The translations under genes were made by a program, and so were the position numbers. A stretch of 64,000 nt of DNA, taken from an uncultured beta proteobacterium. Lineage in GTDB: Bacteria > Pseudomonadota > Gammaproteobacteria > Burkholderiales > Burkholderiaceae_C. Shown here in pieces: positions 36,309-44,470 of the stretch. The stretch's first letter is position 1, and each line of letters begins with the position of its first letter. The DNA lies in NCBI GenBank assembly GCA_903838565.1, contig CAILZB010000051.1:62001-126000 (forward strand), read 5' to 3'. The notes beneath the pieces are model-generated. The model was not told the origin of the DNA, did not search any database, and saw only the letters and a program-made list of their open reading frames with translations.

Positions 36309-38384
36309 TCAGAACGACTCCCATTCGTCCGCGTTGACGGTCGCCGCCTTGGCGACGGCCTTCGGTGGCGCGGCGCGAGCGGGTTTGCTGGCGTCCTTGA
36401 GCTCGCCCTTGAATTGCACGATGAGTCGGCCCACTTCGCCGGAGGCGCGGCCAAAGCCGGTGCCGCTCTCGAGCATCTGTTCGGCCTTGGCGCTGTCTCC
36501 CTGATTCACGCAGCGCGCGACCTTCCCGGCTTCCTGATGGAATTGCGCGTGCGCGCCGATGAGAGCGACGAAGGTCGGCTTGCCGCCGTAGCTTGAGCTG
36601 CCCGCGCCATGGATCCACTTGCCCAATTCGCAACAGTCGTCGCGGCTGATGGTGTCGGCGTCCAGTTGCTCGTGCTGCTTGGCCGCGGTGCGCAGTTTCG
36701 AGCGCCAATCGGCATGGGCCTTGATGGCGTTGTCCAGATTGATCCCCGCGCCGCTGGCCGCAGGAACATCGGGCTTGGGCGCTGCCAGTGTGCGGTGCGC
36801 CGCGTGGCGCACCGCGAGCGGCGCAGGGCGATGCGTCCTTGAAGCGGAAGCCGGTGTCTGCTGGCCGCCGATCTTGAAAACAGACACAGCCTGAACCAGA
36901 TCGCCGGCCTGGCTGTTGAGGCTCCCGGCGGCCGCTGCCATTTCCTCCACGAGTGCGGCGTTCTGCTGCGTCGCCTGGTCCATCAGCGTGACGGCTTCGC
37001 CGACCTGCGCCACGCCCAGCGCCTGCTCGGTGCTGGACGAACTGATCTCGCCCATGATGTCGGTCACACGCCGGATCGAGTCGACCACCTCGGTCATGGT
37101 GGCGCCCGCCTGGTCGACCAGCGCCGTTCCCTGTTCCACGCGGTCCACGCTGTCGCCGATCAGGCTCTTGATTTCCTTGGCGGCCTGCGCGCTGCGGCCC
37201 GCGAGCGAGCGCACCTCGGATGCGACCACGGCGAAGCCCCTTCCCTGCTCGCCGGCGCGGGCGGCTTCGACCGCAGCGTTGAGCGCCAGGATATTGGTCT
37301 GGAAGGCGATGCCGTCGATCACGCTGATGATGTCCGAAATCCTGCGCGAGCTCTGGTTGATGTCCTTCATGGTCTCGACCACCTGGCTGACCACCGCACC
37401 GCCCTTTGACGCCACGGCCGAGGCATTCATCGCCAGTTGGTTCGCCTGACGCGCGCTGTCGGCGTTTTGCCTGACGGTGGAGCCCAGCTGCTCCATCGAC
37501 GCTGCCGTTTCCTCCAGCGAGCTGGCCTGGCTTTCGGTGCGGTCGCTCAGGTCCTGGCTGCCGGCGGCGATTTCATCGGTGGCGCTGGCGATGCTGCCGG
37601 CGGAGTTACGCACCTCGCTCACCATCTTCTGCAGCGACGACTCCATCTGCAGCATCACGCCCATCAGGCTGTCGGACTGGCCCAGATTCACGATCCGGGT
37701 TGTGAGGTTGCCTTCGGCGATGTTGGACAGGGCTTCACGTGCGGCCAGCGGGTCGCCGCCGAGTTCCTTGCGCACGGTCGCCTGCATCATCAGGCCCAGT
37801 CCCACGGACACCAGGGCGGCGAGGGCGGCGATGCCGACGGAAAGGTAGGTCCAGAAAGCGGCGTTCTTGTTGACGCGTTGATGCGCCAGCTCGGACTCCT
37901 TTGCCGCGCCCTCGCGCTGCTTCAGGATCTCGGCTCGCAACAGGCGCCAGGCCGGGGTTTCTTCGCTGTTGAGCAGGGGAATCGCATCCGTCTTCGCTGC
38001 CACCAGCGCGAGCACTTTTGCTTGCGCCTTCTCGTGTGCGGAGCGCAGCGCCGGCAATTGGGACAGGCCGGCTTCCACGGCGCTTCCCTTGGCGCTTTCC
38101 TGGGCCTGGCTGAAGGCCTTGTCGTATGCGCTTTGTGCCGCCTTGAAATTCTCGGCTGCCTTGGGATTGCCAGGATCCAGCACCACGTTGCGCAAGGCCT
38201 GTCCCATCTGCAGGCCCTGGGCGTACATCTCGGACAGGGCGCGCTCGACCGACTGTTCCGCCTGGATGTAGCGGTCAAATTCGTTCTGCGTGTTCACCAG
38301 CGCGCCGATGCTGCTGAACATGCCCAGCAGGAACAGGATCGTTGGCAGCGCCGCCGAAGCGACGATTTTGGAGCTGAATTTCAT
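36309..38384 (-). CDS. Methyl-accepting chemotaxis protein with CZB domain and C-terminal tether
   Basis: 691-residue chemoreceptor. It has TM1 at the N-terminus, a periplasmic four-helix-bundle sensor (about 30-185), TM2 near 190-212, a HAMP domain, a methylation/signalling domain with the hairpin tip around [20 protein letters not shown], and a C-terminal CZB zinc-binding domain (about 555-625) with [19 protein letters not shown] and HAQFHQEA carrying the conserved His and Cys. After an Ala/Pro/Lys linker the protein ends in EWESF, an xWxxF pentapeptide of the type that tethers CheR. No che genes are adjacent. Ligand unknown; CZB domains bind zinc and sense hypochlorite or zinc in some proteins. 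Confidence 0.94.
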   Translation of the reverse strand: MKFSSKIVASAALPTILFLLGMFSSIGALVNTQNEFDRYIQAEQSVERALSEMYAQGLQMGQALRNVVLDPGNPKAAENFKAAQSAYDKAFSQAQESAKGSAVEAGLSQLPALRSAHEKAQAKVLALVAAKTDAIPLLNSEETPAWRLLRAEILKQREGAAKESELAHQRVNKNAAFWTYLSVGIAALAALVSVGLGLMMQATVRKELGGDPLAAREALSNIAEGNLTTRIVNLGQSDSLMGVMLQMESSLQKMVSEVRNSAGSIASATDEIAAGSQDLSDRTESQASSLEETAASMEQLGSTVRQNADSARQANQLAMNASAVASKGGAVVSQVVETMKDINQSSRRISDIISVIDGIAFQTNILALNAAVEAARAGEQGRGFAVVASEVRSLAGRSAQAAKEIKSLIGDSVDRVEQGTALVDQAGATMTEVVDSIRRVTDIMGEISSSSTEQALGVAQVGEAVTLMDQATQQNAALVEEMAAAAGSLNSQAGDLVQAVSVFKIGGQQTPASASRTHRPAPLAVRHAAHRTLAAPKPDVPAASGAGINLDNAIKAHADWRSKLRTAAKQHEQLDADTISRDDCCELGKWIHGAGSSSYGGKPTFVALIGAHAQFHQEAGKVARCVNQGDSAKAEQMLESGTGFGRASGEVGRLIVQFKGELKDASKPARAAPPKAVAKAATVNADEWESF

Positions 38385-38453
38385 GGCATCACCGTCCTGT
38401 TGTTGTGTCGTTGCGCATGGGTGGAGTTTATCCTTGCCGACGCAAGGGTTTTT

Positions 38454-38963
38454 TCATGCGCAGCAGCTGCCAGCGAGGTCGTCCAGGATCGGGCAGTCCG
38501 GGCGATCGTCGCCCTGGCAGTGCGCCAGCAGGCTGGCCAGCGTGCGCTGCATGGCCTGCATGGATTCGATGCGCTGCGTGAGTTCGTCCACGTGCTTTTG
38601 CGCAATGCGCTTGACGCTGGCGCTGGCGCGCCTGCGGTTGTGCCACAGGTCCACCAGTTCGGCGATCTCGGCCATGGAAAACCCCAGGTTTCGGCCGCGC
38701 TTGATGAACTGCAGCGTGCGCACATCGGCGTCGCTGTACTGGCGGTAGCCGTTGTCGGTGCGCGCCACCTCAGGCAGCAGGCCCAGCGACTCGTAGTGGC
38801 GAATCATCTTGGCCGACACCTGCGACAGCCTGGCCGCCTGGCCGATCGGCACCGGCAAGGAAGCCTGCGCCTGCGCCGACGGCTGCAGCGCCGCGTGTAC
38901 GGGAGGACCTTCGCCCTGGCGGGCTGCGGTGCTATTCGCCTTGGGAGCGGCCCGGCGGCTCAT
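38454..38963 (-). CDS. cueR: Cu(I)-responsive MerR-family regulator CueR
   Basis: 169-residue MerR-type regulator. The helix-turn-helix starts at IGQAARLSQVSAKMIRHYES, followed by NGYRQYSDADVRTLQFI and the dimerisation helix. The metal loop has Cys-X7-Cys in CQGDDRPDC, the CueR copper site, and ends with a C-terminal CC. An N-terminal extension of about 38 residues precedes the DNA-binding domain, longer than in E. coli CueR. The gene start overlaps the copZ stop in an ATGA, so the two are coupled. It should activate copA and copZ from the 19-base-spacer promoters at 39198-39274. Confidence 0.93.
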   Translation of the reverse strand: MSRRAAPKANSTAARQGEGPPVHAALQPSAQAQASLPVPIGQAARLSQVSAKMIRHYESLGLLPEVARTDNGYRQYSDADVRTLQFIKRGRNLGFSMAEIAELVDLWHNRRRASASVKRIAQKHVDELTQRIESMQAMQRTLASLLAHCQGDDRPDCPILDDLAGSCCA

Positions 38964-39157
38964 GCGGCGACCGCGTAGCCTTCTTCGGCAATTGCCTTGG
39001 CCAGGGTCTCGCGCGGCTGCTCGGACTGCACGTCCACCTTGCCGGTGCTGCGGTCGATTTGCACCTCGGCCTGCGGATCGAGCTGTTTCACGGCGCGGGT
39101 GACGGCCTTTTCGCAGTGACCACAGGTCATGCCGGTGACGGTGAATCTTTGATTCAT
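38960..39157 (-). CDS. copZ: Copper chaperone CopZ (HMA domain)
   Basis: 65-residue cytoplasmic copper carrier, a single HMA domain with the metal motif MTCGHC at residues 10-15. It delivers Cu(I) to the exporter CopA or to CueR. AAGGAG lies upstream of the ATG at 39157, which is also the first in-frame start downstream of the mapped CueR-type promoter. It is divergent from copA and cotranscribed with cueR. Confidence 0.95.
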   Translation of the reverse strand: MNQRFTVTGMTCGHCEKAVTRAVKQLDPQAEVQIDRSTGKVDVQSEQPRETLAKAIAEEGYAVAA

Positions 39158-39197
39158 GGAAGACTCCTTGAGGAAAGTGGATGAACAGAGAATGCGT

Positions 39198-39228
39198 ATG
39201 CTGAACCTTACCACCATGGGAAGGTCAA
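39198..39228 (-). promoter_or_regulatory. CueR-type promoter/operator for copZ-cueR
   Basis: The 21-base dyad 39205-39225 has half-sites ACCTT and AAGGT with a central CCATGG. On the minus strand -35 TTGACC (39228-39223) and -10 CAGCAT (39203-39198) are separated by 19 bases, the stretched spacing MerR-family activators require. The transcript would start near 39191, giving a leader with the copZ ribosome site. Confidence 0.85.
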
Positions 39229-39243
39229 TCGAATATGATGGAC

Positions 39244-39274
39244 TTGACCTTGCCACCATGGGAAGGTTTACGCT
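39244..39274 (+). promoter_or_regulatory. CueR-type promoter/operator for copA
   Basis: A second 21-base dyad, 39247-39267, is nearly identical to the first. -35 TTGACC (39244-39249) and -10 TACGCT (39269-39274) are 19 bases apart. The predicted transcription start is about 39280-39282, at the copA ATG. Confidence 0.85.
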
Positions 39275-39281
39275 TGGGGTC

Positions 39282-41501
39282 ATGAATACTGGATCCACCA
39301 CCCCTGCGCCAACCTCAACGCTGGACATCGGCATCGGCGGCATGACCTGCGCCTCCTGCGTGGCGCGGGTCGAGAAAGCCCTCAAGCGCGTGCCCGGCGT
39401 GCAGGACGCCAGCGTCAATCTGGCGACGGAGTCGGCGCGCGTCGTCTACGCGCCTTCGGAACAAATGCAGGCCCGTCTGCTGCGCGCGGTACGCGATGCC
39501 GGGTACGAGCCACGCGCGGCAGACGCCGCCGTCACCGCCGTCGACGCATCGCCGTGGTCCGGCTTTGCGCCCGTGGCGCTGGGCCTGGCGCTTTCTGCGC
39601 CGCTGGTGCTGCCGATGTTGGGCGATCTGTTCGGCCAGCACTGGATGCTGCCCGCGCTGTGGCAGTTCCTGCTGGCCACGCCGGTGCAGTTCGTGCTGGG
39701 GGCGCGCTTTTACAAGGCGGGTTGGCATGCGCTGAAGAACTTCAGCGGCAACATGGACCTGCTGGTGGCGATCGGCACCAGTGCGAGCTGGGCCTTGTCG
39801 GTGTGGCTGTGGCTGAGTGCGGCGCCGGGCGCGATGGCGCACCTGTACTTCGAGAGCTCGGCCATCGTGGTGAGCCTGGTGCTGCTGGGCAAATGGCTCG
39901 AAGGGCGTGCCAAGCGCCAGACCACGGCGGCGATCCGCGCACTGCATGCGCTGCGCCCGGACGTGGCGCATCTGATCGGCGCCGACGGCGAGGTGGATGT
40001 GCCGCTGGCCGAGGTGCTGGTCGGCGACTCGCTCGTGGTCAAGCCGGGCGAGCGCTTCCCGGTCGATGGCGAACTGCTCGAAGGCCAGACCCAGGTCGAT
40101 GAATCCATGCTGACCGGCGAACCCTTGCCGGTGGCCAAGGACGCGGGCGCAGCGCTCACTGGGGGCTCCATCAACGGCGAGGGCCGCGTCGTGATGCGCG
40201 TGCGCGCCGTGGGCAGCGAGACCGTGCTCGCCCACATCATCCGCCTGGTGGAGGATGCTCAGGCGGCCAAGGCCCCGATACAGCGCATGGTGGACCAGGT
40301 GAGCGCCGTGTTCGTACCGGTGGTGTTGCTGATCGCGCTCGTCACGCTGCTGGCTTGGTGGGGGAGCGGCGCGCCGTTCGAGCTGGCGCTGATCCGTGCG
40401 GTGGCGGTGCTGGTCATCGCCTGCCCCTGCGCGCTGGGCCTGGCGACGCCGGCGGCGATCATGACCGGCACCGGCGTCGCCGCCAAACACGGGATTCTGA
40501 TCAAGGACGCGCTGGCGCTGGAGCTCGCGCACAAGGTCGATGTGGTGGCGTTTGACAAGACCGGAACGCTGACCGTGGGCCGTCCGCAATTGACCGCGCT
40601 GAAAGTCGAGGCCGATGTGCTGGAAGACGAGCTGCTGGCGCTGGCCGCGAGCCTGCAAAGCGGCAGCGAACATCCGCTGGCGCGCGCCGTCGTGGCGGCG
40701 GCAAAGGCGCGGCAGTTGCCGCTGCTGGCTCCCGAGAATGTGCGCTCCGTTCCCGGGCGCGGCAGCGAAGGTTTGGTCGGCGCTCGCTGCCTGCTCATCG
40801 GCAGCCTGCGCTGGATGGACGAACTCCAGGTCGACCTGGGCGCCATGGCAGCGGTGGCTAAGCAACGGCAAGCGCAGGGTGCCACCGTCTCGGCCGTGGC
40901 CGAGCGCACGACAGAAGGCCTGAGGCTGCGCGCGCTGATGGCTTTTGGCGACGAGCCCAAGCCGGGCGCGAAAGAGGCGCTGGCCGCTTTGAGAGCGCGC
41001 GGCATCCGCACCGTGATGATCTCGGGCGACAACCGCGGCGCGGCCGAGGCCATGGCACGCCAATTGGGCTTGCGCCCGGAGGATGGCGAAGTCATGGCCG
41101 AGGTGCTGCCTGGCGACAAGATGGCGCGGGTGCTGGAGTTGAAGCAGGGTGGCCACGTCGTCGCCATGGTCGGCGACGGCGTGAACGATGCGCCTGCGCT
41201 GGCCGCGGCCGACGTGGGTCTGGCCATGGGCAACGGCACGGATGTGGCGATGCACGCGGCGGGCATCACGCTGATGCGTGGCGACCCGTTGCTGGTGGCT
41301 GCCGCGTTCGATATTTCCGATCGCACCGTGGCCAAGATCCGGCAGAACCTTTTCTGGGCCTTTGCCTACAACGTCGCTGGCATTCCGCTGGCGGCACTGG
41401 GATTTCTGAACCCGGTGCTGGCCGGCGCCGCCATGGCCATGAGCTCGGTCAGCGTGATGAGCAACGCGCTGCTGCTCAAGCGCTGGAAACCAACGAAATA
41501 G
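39282..41501 (+). CDS. copA: Cu(I)-exporting P1B-type ATPase CopA
   Basis: 739-residue heavy-metal ATPase. It has one N-terminal HMA domain with GMTCASC (about residues 20-26), the actuator motif LTGEP near 280, the transmembrane copper site CPC in [13 protein letters not shown] near 380, the phosphorylation motif DKTGTLT near 424, and [16 protein letters not shown] near 630. The C-terminal helix carries [13 protein letters not shown]. It exports Cu(I) to the periplasm. An open frame reaches back to 39156, but the CueR-type promoter lies inside it, so the first usable ATG is 39282; the mRNA would have almost no leader. It is followed 12 bases later by a DUF4395 gene. Confidence 0.95.
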   Translation: MNTGSTTPAPTSTLDIGIGGMTCASCVARVEKALKRVPGVQDASVNLATESARVVYAPSEQMQARLLRAVRDAGYEPRAADAAVTAVDASPWSGFAPVALGLALSAPLVLPMLGDLFGQHWMLPALWQFLLATPVQFVLGARFYKAGWHALKNFSGNMDLLVAIGTSASWALSVWLWLSAAPGAMAHLYFESSAIVVSLVLLGKWLEGRAKRQTTAAIRALHALRPDVAHLIGADGEVDVPLAEVLVGDSLVVKPGERFPVDGELLEGQTQVDESMLTGEPLPVAKDAGAALTGGSINGEGRVVMRVRAVGSETVLAHIIRLVEDAQAAKAPIQRMVDQVSAVFVPVVLLIALVTLLAWWGSGAPFELALIRAVAVLVIACPCALGLATPAAIMTGTGVAAKHGILIKDALALELAHKVDVVAFDKTGTLTVGRPQLTALKVEADVLEDELLALAASLQSGSEHPLARAVVAAAKARQLPLLAPENVRSVPGRGSEGLVGARCLLIGSLRWMDELQVDLGAMAAVAKQRQAQGATVSAVAERTTEGLRLRALMAFGDEPKPGAKEALAALRARGIRTVMISGDNRGAAEAMARQLGLRPEDGEVMAEVLPGDKMARVLELKQGGHVVAMVGDGVNDAPALAAADVGLAMGNGTDVAMHAAGITLMRGDPLLVAAAFDISDRTVAKIRQNLFWAFAYNVAGIPLAALGFLNPVLAGAAMAMSSVSVMSNALLLKRWKPTK

Positions 41502-41513
41502 GAAGAAGAGACG

Positions 41514-42272
41514 ATGAACAATTCCATTTTTCAATTCGGCGAATCACGGCCCGAGTTCGGCGTGCGGGTGCTGAACGAGCGCGCGGTCAGGGCCAGTGCG
41601 GGCCTGCTGTTTTTCTTCGCCATGGCTGCCTTCATGAACGCCTTTCTGCTGGGCAACTTCCAGCCCACGCGGGTCTTTGTCGTGGCCTTCTTGCTGGACT
41701 TCACGCTCCGCATCTTCGTCAACCCGCGCTTCGCGCCCAGCCTGATCTTGGGCCAGTGGGTCGTGCGCAAGCAGCAGGCCGAGTACGTCGGTGCGCCGCA
41801 AAAGCGCTTTGCCTGGGCGATCGGATTCGTGCTGGCGCTGGCCATGCTGTACCTGGTGGTGCTGAACAACGTGATCGGCCCGATCAACATGCTGGTGTGC
41901 TCCACCTGCCTGATCCTGCTGTTTTGCGAGACCGCCTTCGGCATCTGCATCGGCTGCAAGCTCTACAACGCCTTCCACAAGGAGCAGGCCCAGCTGTGCC
42001 CCGGTGGCGCGTGCGAACTGCCGCCGGATCAAAGACCCACGACGAGCGTCGCGCAATGGGCCATCGTGGCGCTGTTTGTGCTGACGGTGGCGGCGCTCGC
42101 GCAGTGGGTCTACAGCACGACGCCGCTACGCCAAGTCCAGATCCCGCAAGCCACATCGGCGGCGCCTGCGGCACCGAGCGATCCCGCTGAAGTGGAACGT
42201 TGCAAGGTGCCCGAGTTCGCCAAGGCGCTGGGCCACGAACAGATGTGGAAGCTGCACAGCAACTGCAAGTGA
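41514..42272 (+). CDS. DUF4395 membrane protein in the copA operon
   Basis: 252-residue polytopic membrane protein. The first 140 residues match DUF4395 (FGVRVLNERAVRASAGLLFF at the start and FVNPRFAPSLILGQWVV), with four hydrophobic segments; the fourth carries Cys-rich stretches CSTC and CIGC, and a loop CPGGACEL follows. A fifth helix and a soluble tail with two further Cys complete it. GGAAGAAG precedes the ATG and the gap to copA is 12 bases, so it should be copper-induced. The Cys pairs suggest a metal or redox role, but the function is unknown. Confidence 0.85.
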   Translation: MNNSIFQFGESRPEFGVRVLNERAVRASAGLLFFFAMAAFMNAFLLGNFQPTRVFVVAFLLDFTLRIFVNPRFAPSLILGQWVVRKQQAEYVGAPQKRFAWAIGFVLALAMLYLVVLNNVIGPINMLVCSTCLILLFCETAFGICIGCKLYNAFHKEQAQLCPGGACELPPDQRPTTSVAQWAIVALFVLTVAALAQWVYSTTPLRQVQIPQATSAAPAAPSDPAEVERCKVPEFAKALGHEQMWKLHSNCK

Positions 42273-42417
42273 ACGCGCGCAACAAACCCAGGGGAAATCG
42301 CTAAAACGCCATGGCGCTTTGCCAGCGGCGCATCACCTGCGCGCGAGGCGAGTGCAGGAAGAGAAGGGCGATGGCCGGTCGCCGGACTGACGCTGATGGA
42401 CGTGCGCACCAGTACCG

Positions 42418-43236
42418 TCAAACCAGCGCATGCCAACCCTGGTAGCCCACATAGAGGCCCACGAGCAGGATGAGTGCGCCCGAGAGGTAGGGCGCCTTGC
42501 GGGCGAATTCGCCGAAGCCGCCCCAGGACTTCGATACATGCCTGACGCTCAACGCGGCCAGCACGCCCGACACCACCATCGTCAGCGCCAGGCCGACGCT
42601 GAAGCCCAGCACCAGCGTTGCGCCCAGCGCGACCTTCTTGAGTTGCAGGCACAGCAACAACACGGTGATTGAGGCCGGACACGGGATCAGCCCGCCCGTC
42701 AGGCCAAAGACGACGATCTGCCCGGTGCTCACCTCGCGCTTGTCAAAGCGCTGGCGGATGTCGTTGGCGTGCGCCAGTTCGTGCGCGTCCCGGTAGAGCG
42801 GCACCGGGAGGTTCAGGCCTTCATGCTCATGCTCGTGCTCGTGCTCGTGGTCATGCTCGTGGTCATGGTCATGCTCATGAAAGCAGGCGTGTTCCTGACG
42901 CCAGGTGCGCCAGATCATCCAGGCGGCGGTGCCGACGATGAGAACGCCGGACACGAGCTGCAGGTAGGGTTCGCTGGCCTGGGCGTCCCATTGTTGGCCG
43001 AAGTACATCCCGCCCAGCGCGATCGCCCACACCACGGCCGTGTGGGAAAGCGTTGCTGACAGTCCCAGCAGCACCGCCTGTGCCACGCTGCCGCGCACCG
43101 CAATGATGAAGGCGGCCATCATGGTCTTGGAGTGTCCCGGCTCCAATCCGTGCAATGCGCCCAGCAGGATGGCACTTGGAATGAACAACCAGGCGTTGGC
43201 CGTGCCTTGCTGCAGCAGCGTTGAAAACTCGGTCAT
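42418..43236 (-). CDS. rcnA: Nickel/cobalt exporter RcnA
   Basis: 272-residue inner-membrane Ni2+/Co2+ efflux protein. N-terminal ALHGLEPGHSKTMMAAF is the NiCoT/RcnA signature (H-x3-P-G-H-S), and GLIPCPASITVLLLC appears in the second half. Six helices surround a cytoplasmic or periplasmic loop with alternating His, Asp and Glu (about residues 118-140), encoded by six-base repeats at about 42822-42882, for metal capture. The repressor gene lies ten bases upstream on the same strand, forming a metal-responsive operon. Confidence 0.95.
   Translation of the reverse strand: MTEFSTLLQQGTANAWLFIPSAILLGALHGLEPGHSKTMMAAFIIAVRGSVAQAVLLGLSATLSHTAVVWAIALGGMYFGQQWDAQASEPYLQLVSGVLIVGTAAWMIWRTWRQEHACFHEHDHDHEHDHEHEHEHEHEGLNLPVPLYRDAHELAHANDIRQRFDKREVSTGQIVVFGLTGGLIPCPASITVLLLCLQLKKVALGATLVLGFSVGLALTMVVSGVLAALSVRHVSKSWGGFGEFARKAPYLSGALILLVGLYVGYQGWHALV
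42822..42882. repeat. Six-base tandem repeats encoding the RcnA His/Asp/Glu loop
   Basis: Repeats of the form (C/G)TCATG or CTCGTG encode alternating His-Glu and His-Asp on the minus strand. Such runs change copy number by slippage, so loop length may vary between strains. Confidence 0.8.
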
Positions 43237-43246
43237 GGGTCAATGC

Positions 43247-43516
43247 CTAGAGGTATTTGGTGATGGCCTTGAACTCGCGGATGGTGTCGTCCGCGCTCTG
43301 CCGGCCCGCGCGCACCGTGCGTTCAAGGCAGTGGTCGATATGGTCATGCACCAGCGTCTTCTTGGCCTGGCTCACTGCGCGTTCCACCGCCTGCAGCTGC
43401 TGGGCGATGGCCAGACAGCCGCGCTCCTGCTCCAGCATGGTGATGATGCTTTTCAGGTGGCCTTCGGCGCGCTTGAGTCGCTTGATGATGTCGGGGTGTG
43501 AGTCGTGTGCTGTCAT
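43247..43516 (-). CDS. CsoR/RcnR-family metal-sensing repressor (DmeR-like)
   Basis: 89-residue all-helical repressor. Conserved HPDIIKRLKRAEGHLKSI binds DNA, and the metal site is Cys in ERGCLAI with His and Cys in LVHDHIDHC. The N-terminus has His4 (MTAHDSH), the extra ligand that RcnR-type nickel/cobalt sensors use, so Ni/Co is more likely than copper or formaldehyde. It is ten bases upstream of rcnA, and a matching promoter/operator lies at 43521-43569. Whether it is called RcnR or DmeR cannot be decided. Confidence 0.92.
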   Translation of the reverse strand: MTAHDSHPDIIKRLKRAEGHLKSIITMLEQERGCLAIAQQLQAVERAVSQAKKTLVHDHIDHCLERTVRAGRQSADDTIREFKAITKYL

Positions 43517-43520
43517 GTCA

Positions 43521-43569
43521 TATCCTGACCTGGGGGATAGCATCATAAACCATGAAGGGAGCTTGCCAA
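43521..43569 (-). promoter_or_regulatory. Promoter and G-tract operator of the rcnR-like/rcnA operon
   Basis: On the minus strand -35 TTGGCA (43569-43564) and -10 TATGAT (43547-43542) are 16 bases apart. TATCC...GGATA with an internal five-G tract (43521-43539) covers the start site and the ribosome site, matching the G-tract dyads recognised by CsoR/RcnR repressors. Confidence 0.7.
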
Positions 43570-43750
43570 CCGGTTCTGCACGGGCTCTGGGCGACGCACG
43601 GGAAGCCGCCATCGTTTAACATGAAAGTTGGCCTGCGTGACGATCGGTGGTGCGACGGTGTCTTGCCGGCTGCCGCCGTCGCCGTTTCGGCAGGCCCGCC
43701 ACATCGATCGAATGCGCGCCTCGCAGGATCGATCCATTTCGAAGGACAAC

Positions 43751-44470
43751 ATGAGTTCACCACTGATCAACGACGAAATCGACCTGCTGCAATCGCTGGT
43801 CGATCTGCAGCAGCATCGCCACATCATCGAGCTGGGCTGCGGTGCTGCGGACCTTTCAAGAAAGTTGCTTGTCCGTTATCCGGACAGCGAAGTCACCGCA
43901 CTCGAGGTGGACCAGCGCCAGCACGCCAAGAACCTGAGCCAACCCGCGCAGCGCCTGCACTTTGTCCAGGCCGGTGCGCAGGCGATTCCGCTGGAGGACG
44001 GGCGTTTCGATCTGGCGTTTATGTTGAAGTCCCTGCACCACGTGCCGCTGGATCAGCTGCAGCAGGCCCTGGCCGAGGTGCATCGCGTGCTGCGGCCGCA
44101 GGGGCTGCTCTATGTCTCGGAGCCGGTGTTTGCGGGCGCTCTGAACGAAGTGATGCGGCTGTTCCACGACGAAGAGCAGGTGCGCGCCGCAGCGCTGCGT
44201 GCCCTGCACGAGGCGTTGTCATCAGGACAGTGGGAGCAGGTCAGCGAGAGCTTCTTCGACGTGCCGGTTCACTACCGCGACTTTGCCGAATTCGAGCAGC
44301 GCATGGTGGCCGTGACCTACGCTGACCATCGACTGGACGACGCGCTGCGGCAGGCGGTGCGGGCTCGCTTCGAGCCGCACATGGGCGCCGACGGCGCGCT
44401 CTTTGTGCGACCGATGCGCGTCAACCTGCTGCGCAGGCGTGCACCGGCAGGCGCGTCGACTACGCCGTGA
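43751..44470 (+). CDS. Class I SAM-dependent methyltransferase
   Basis: 239-residue methyltransferase (Methyltransf_11 type). The SAM-binding motif IELGCGAADLSRKLL is near residues 24-38, the acidic residue in ALEVDQRQ follows, and FDLAFMLKSLHHV and EVHRVLRPQGLLYVSEP are later motifs. AAGGAC lies upstream of the ATG at 43751; the longer frame from 43628 is not supported. Substrate unknown. Its stop overlaps that of the convergent metallophosphoesterase by 11 bases. Confidence 0.88.
   Translation: MSSPLINDEIDLLQSLVDLQQHRHIIELGCGAADLSRKLLVRYPDSEVTALEVDQRQHAKNLSQPAQRLHFVQAGAQAIPLEDGRFDLAFMLKSLHHVPLDQLQQALAEVHRVLRPQGLLYVSEPVFAGALNEVMRLFHDEEQVRAAALRALHEALSSGQWEQVSESFFDVPVHYRDFAEFEQRMVAVTYADHRLDDALRQAVRARFEPHMGADGALFVRPMRVNLLRRRAPAGASTTP

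Noticed and set aside
39156..39281. Upstream extension of the copA frame to 39156
   Set aside because: It spans the CueR operators and promoter and overlaps copZ, so it cannot be on the copA transcript.
39315..41534. Minus-strand open frame of 739 codons opposite copA
   Set aside because: Shadow; copA has every P-type ATPase motif on the plus strand.
42273..42417. Possible small gene between DUF4395 and rcnA
   Set aside because: Only 145 bases between convergent genes, with no ribosome site or family match.
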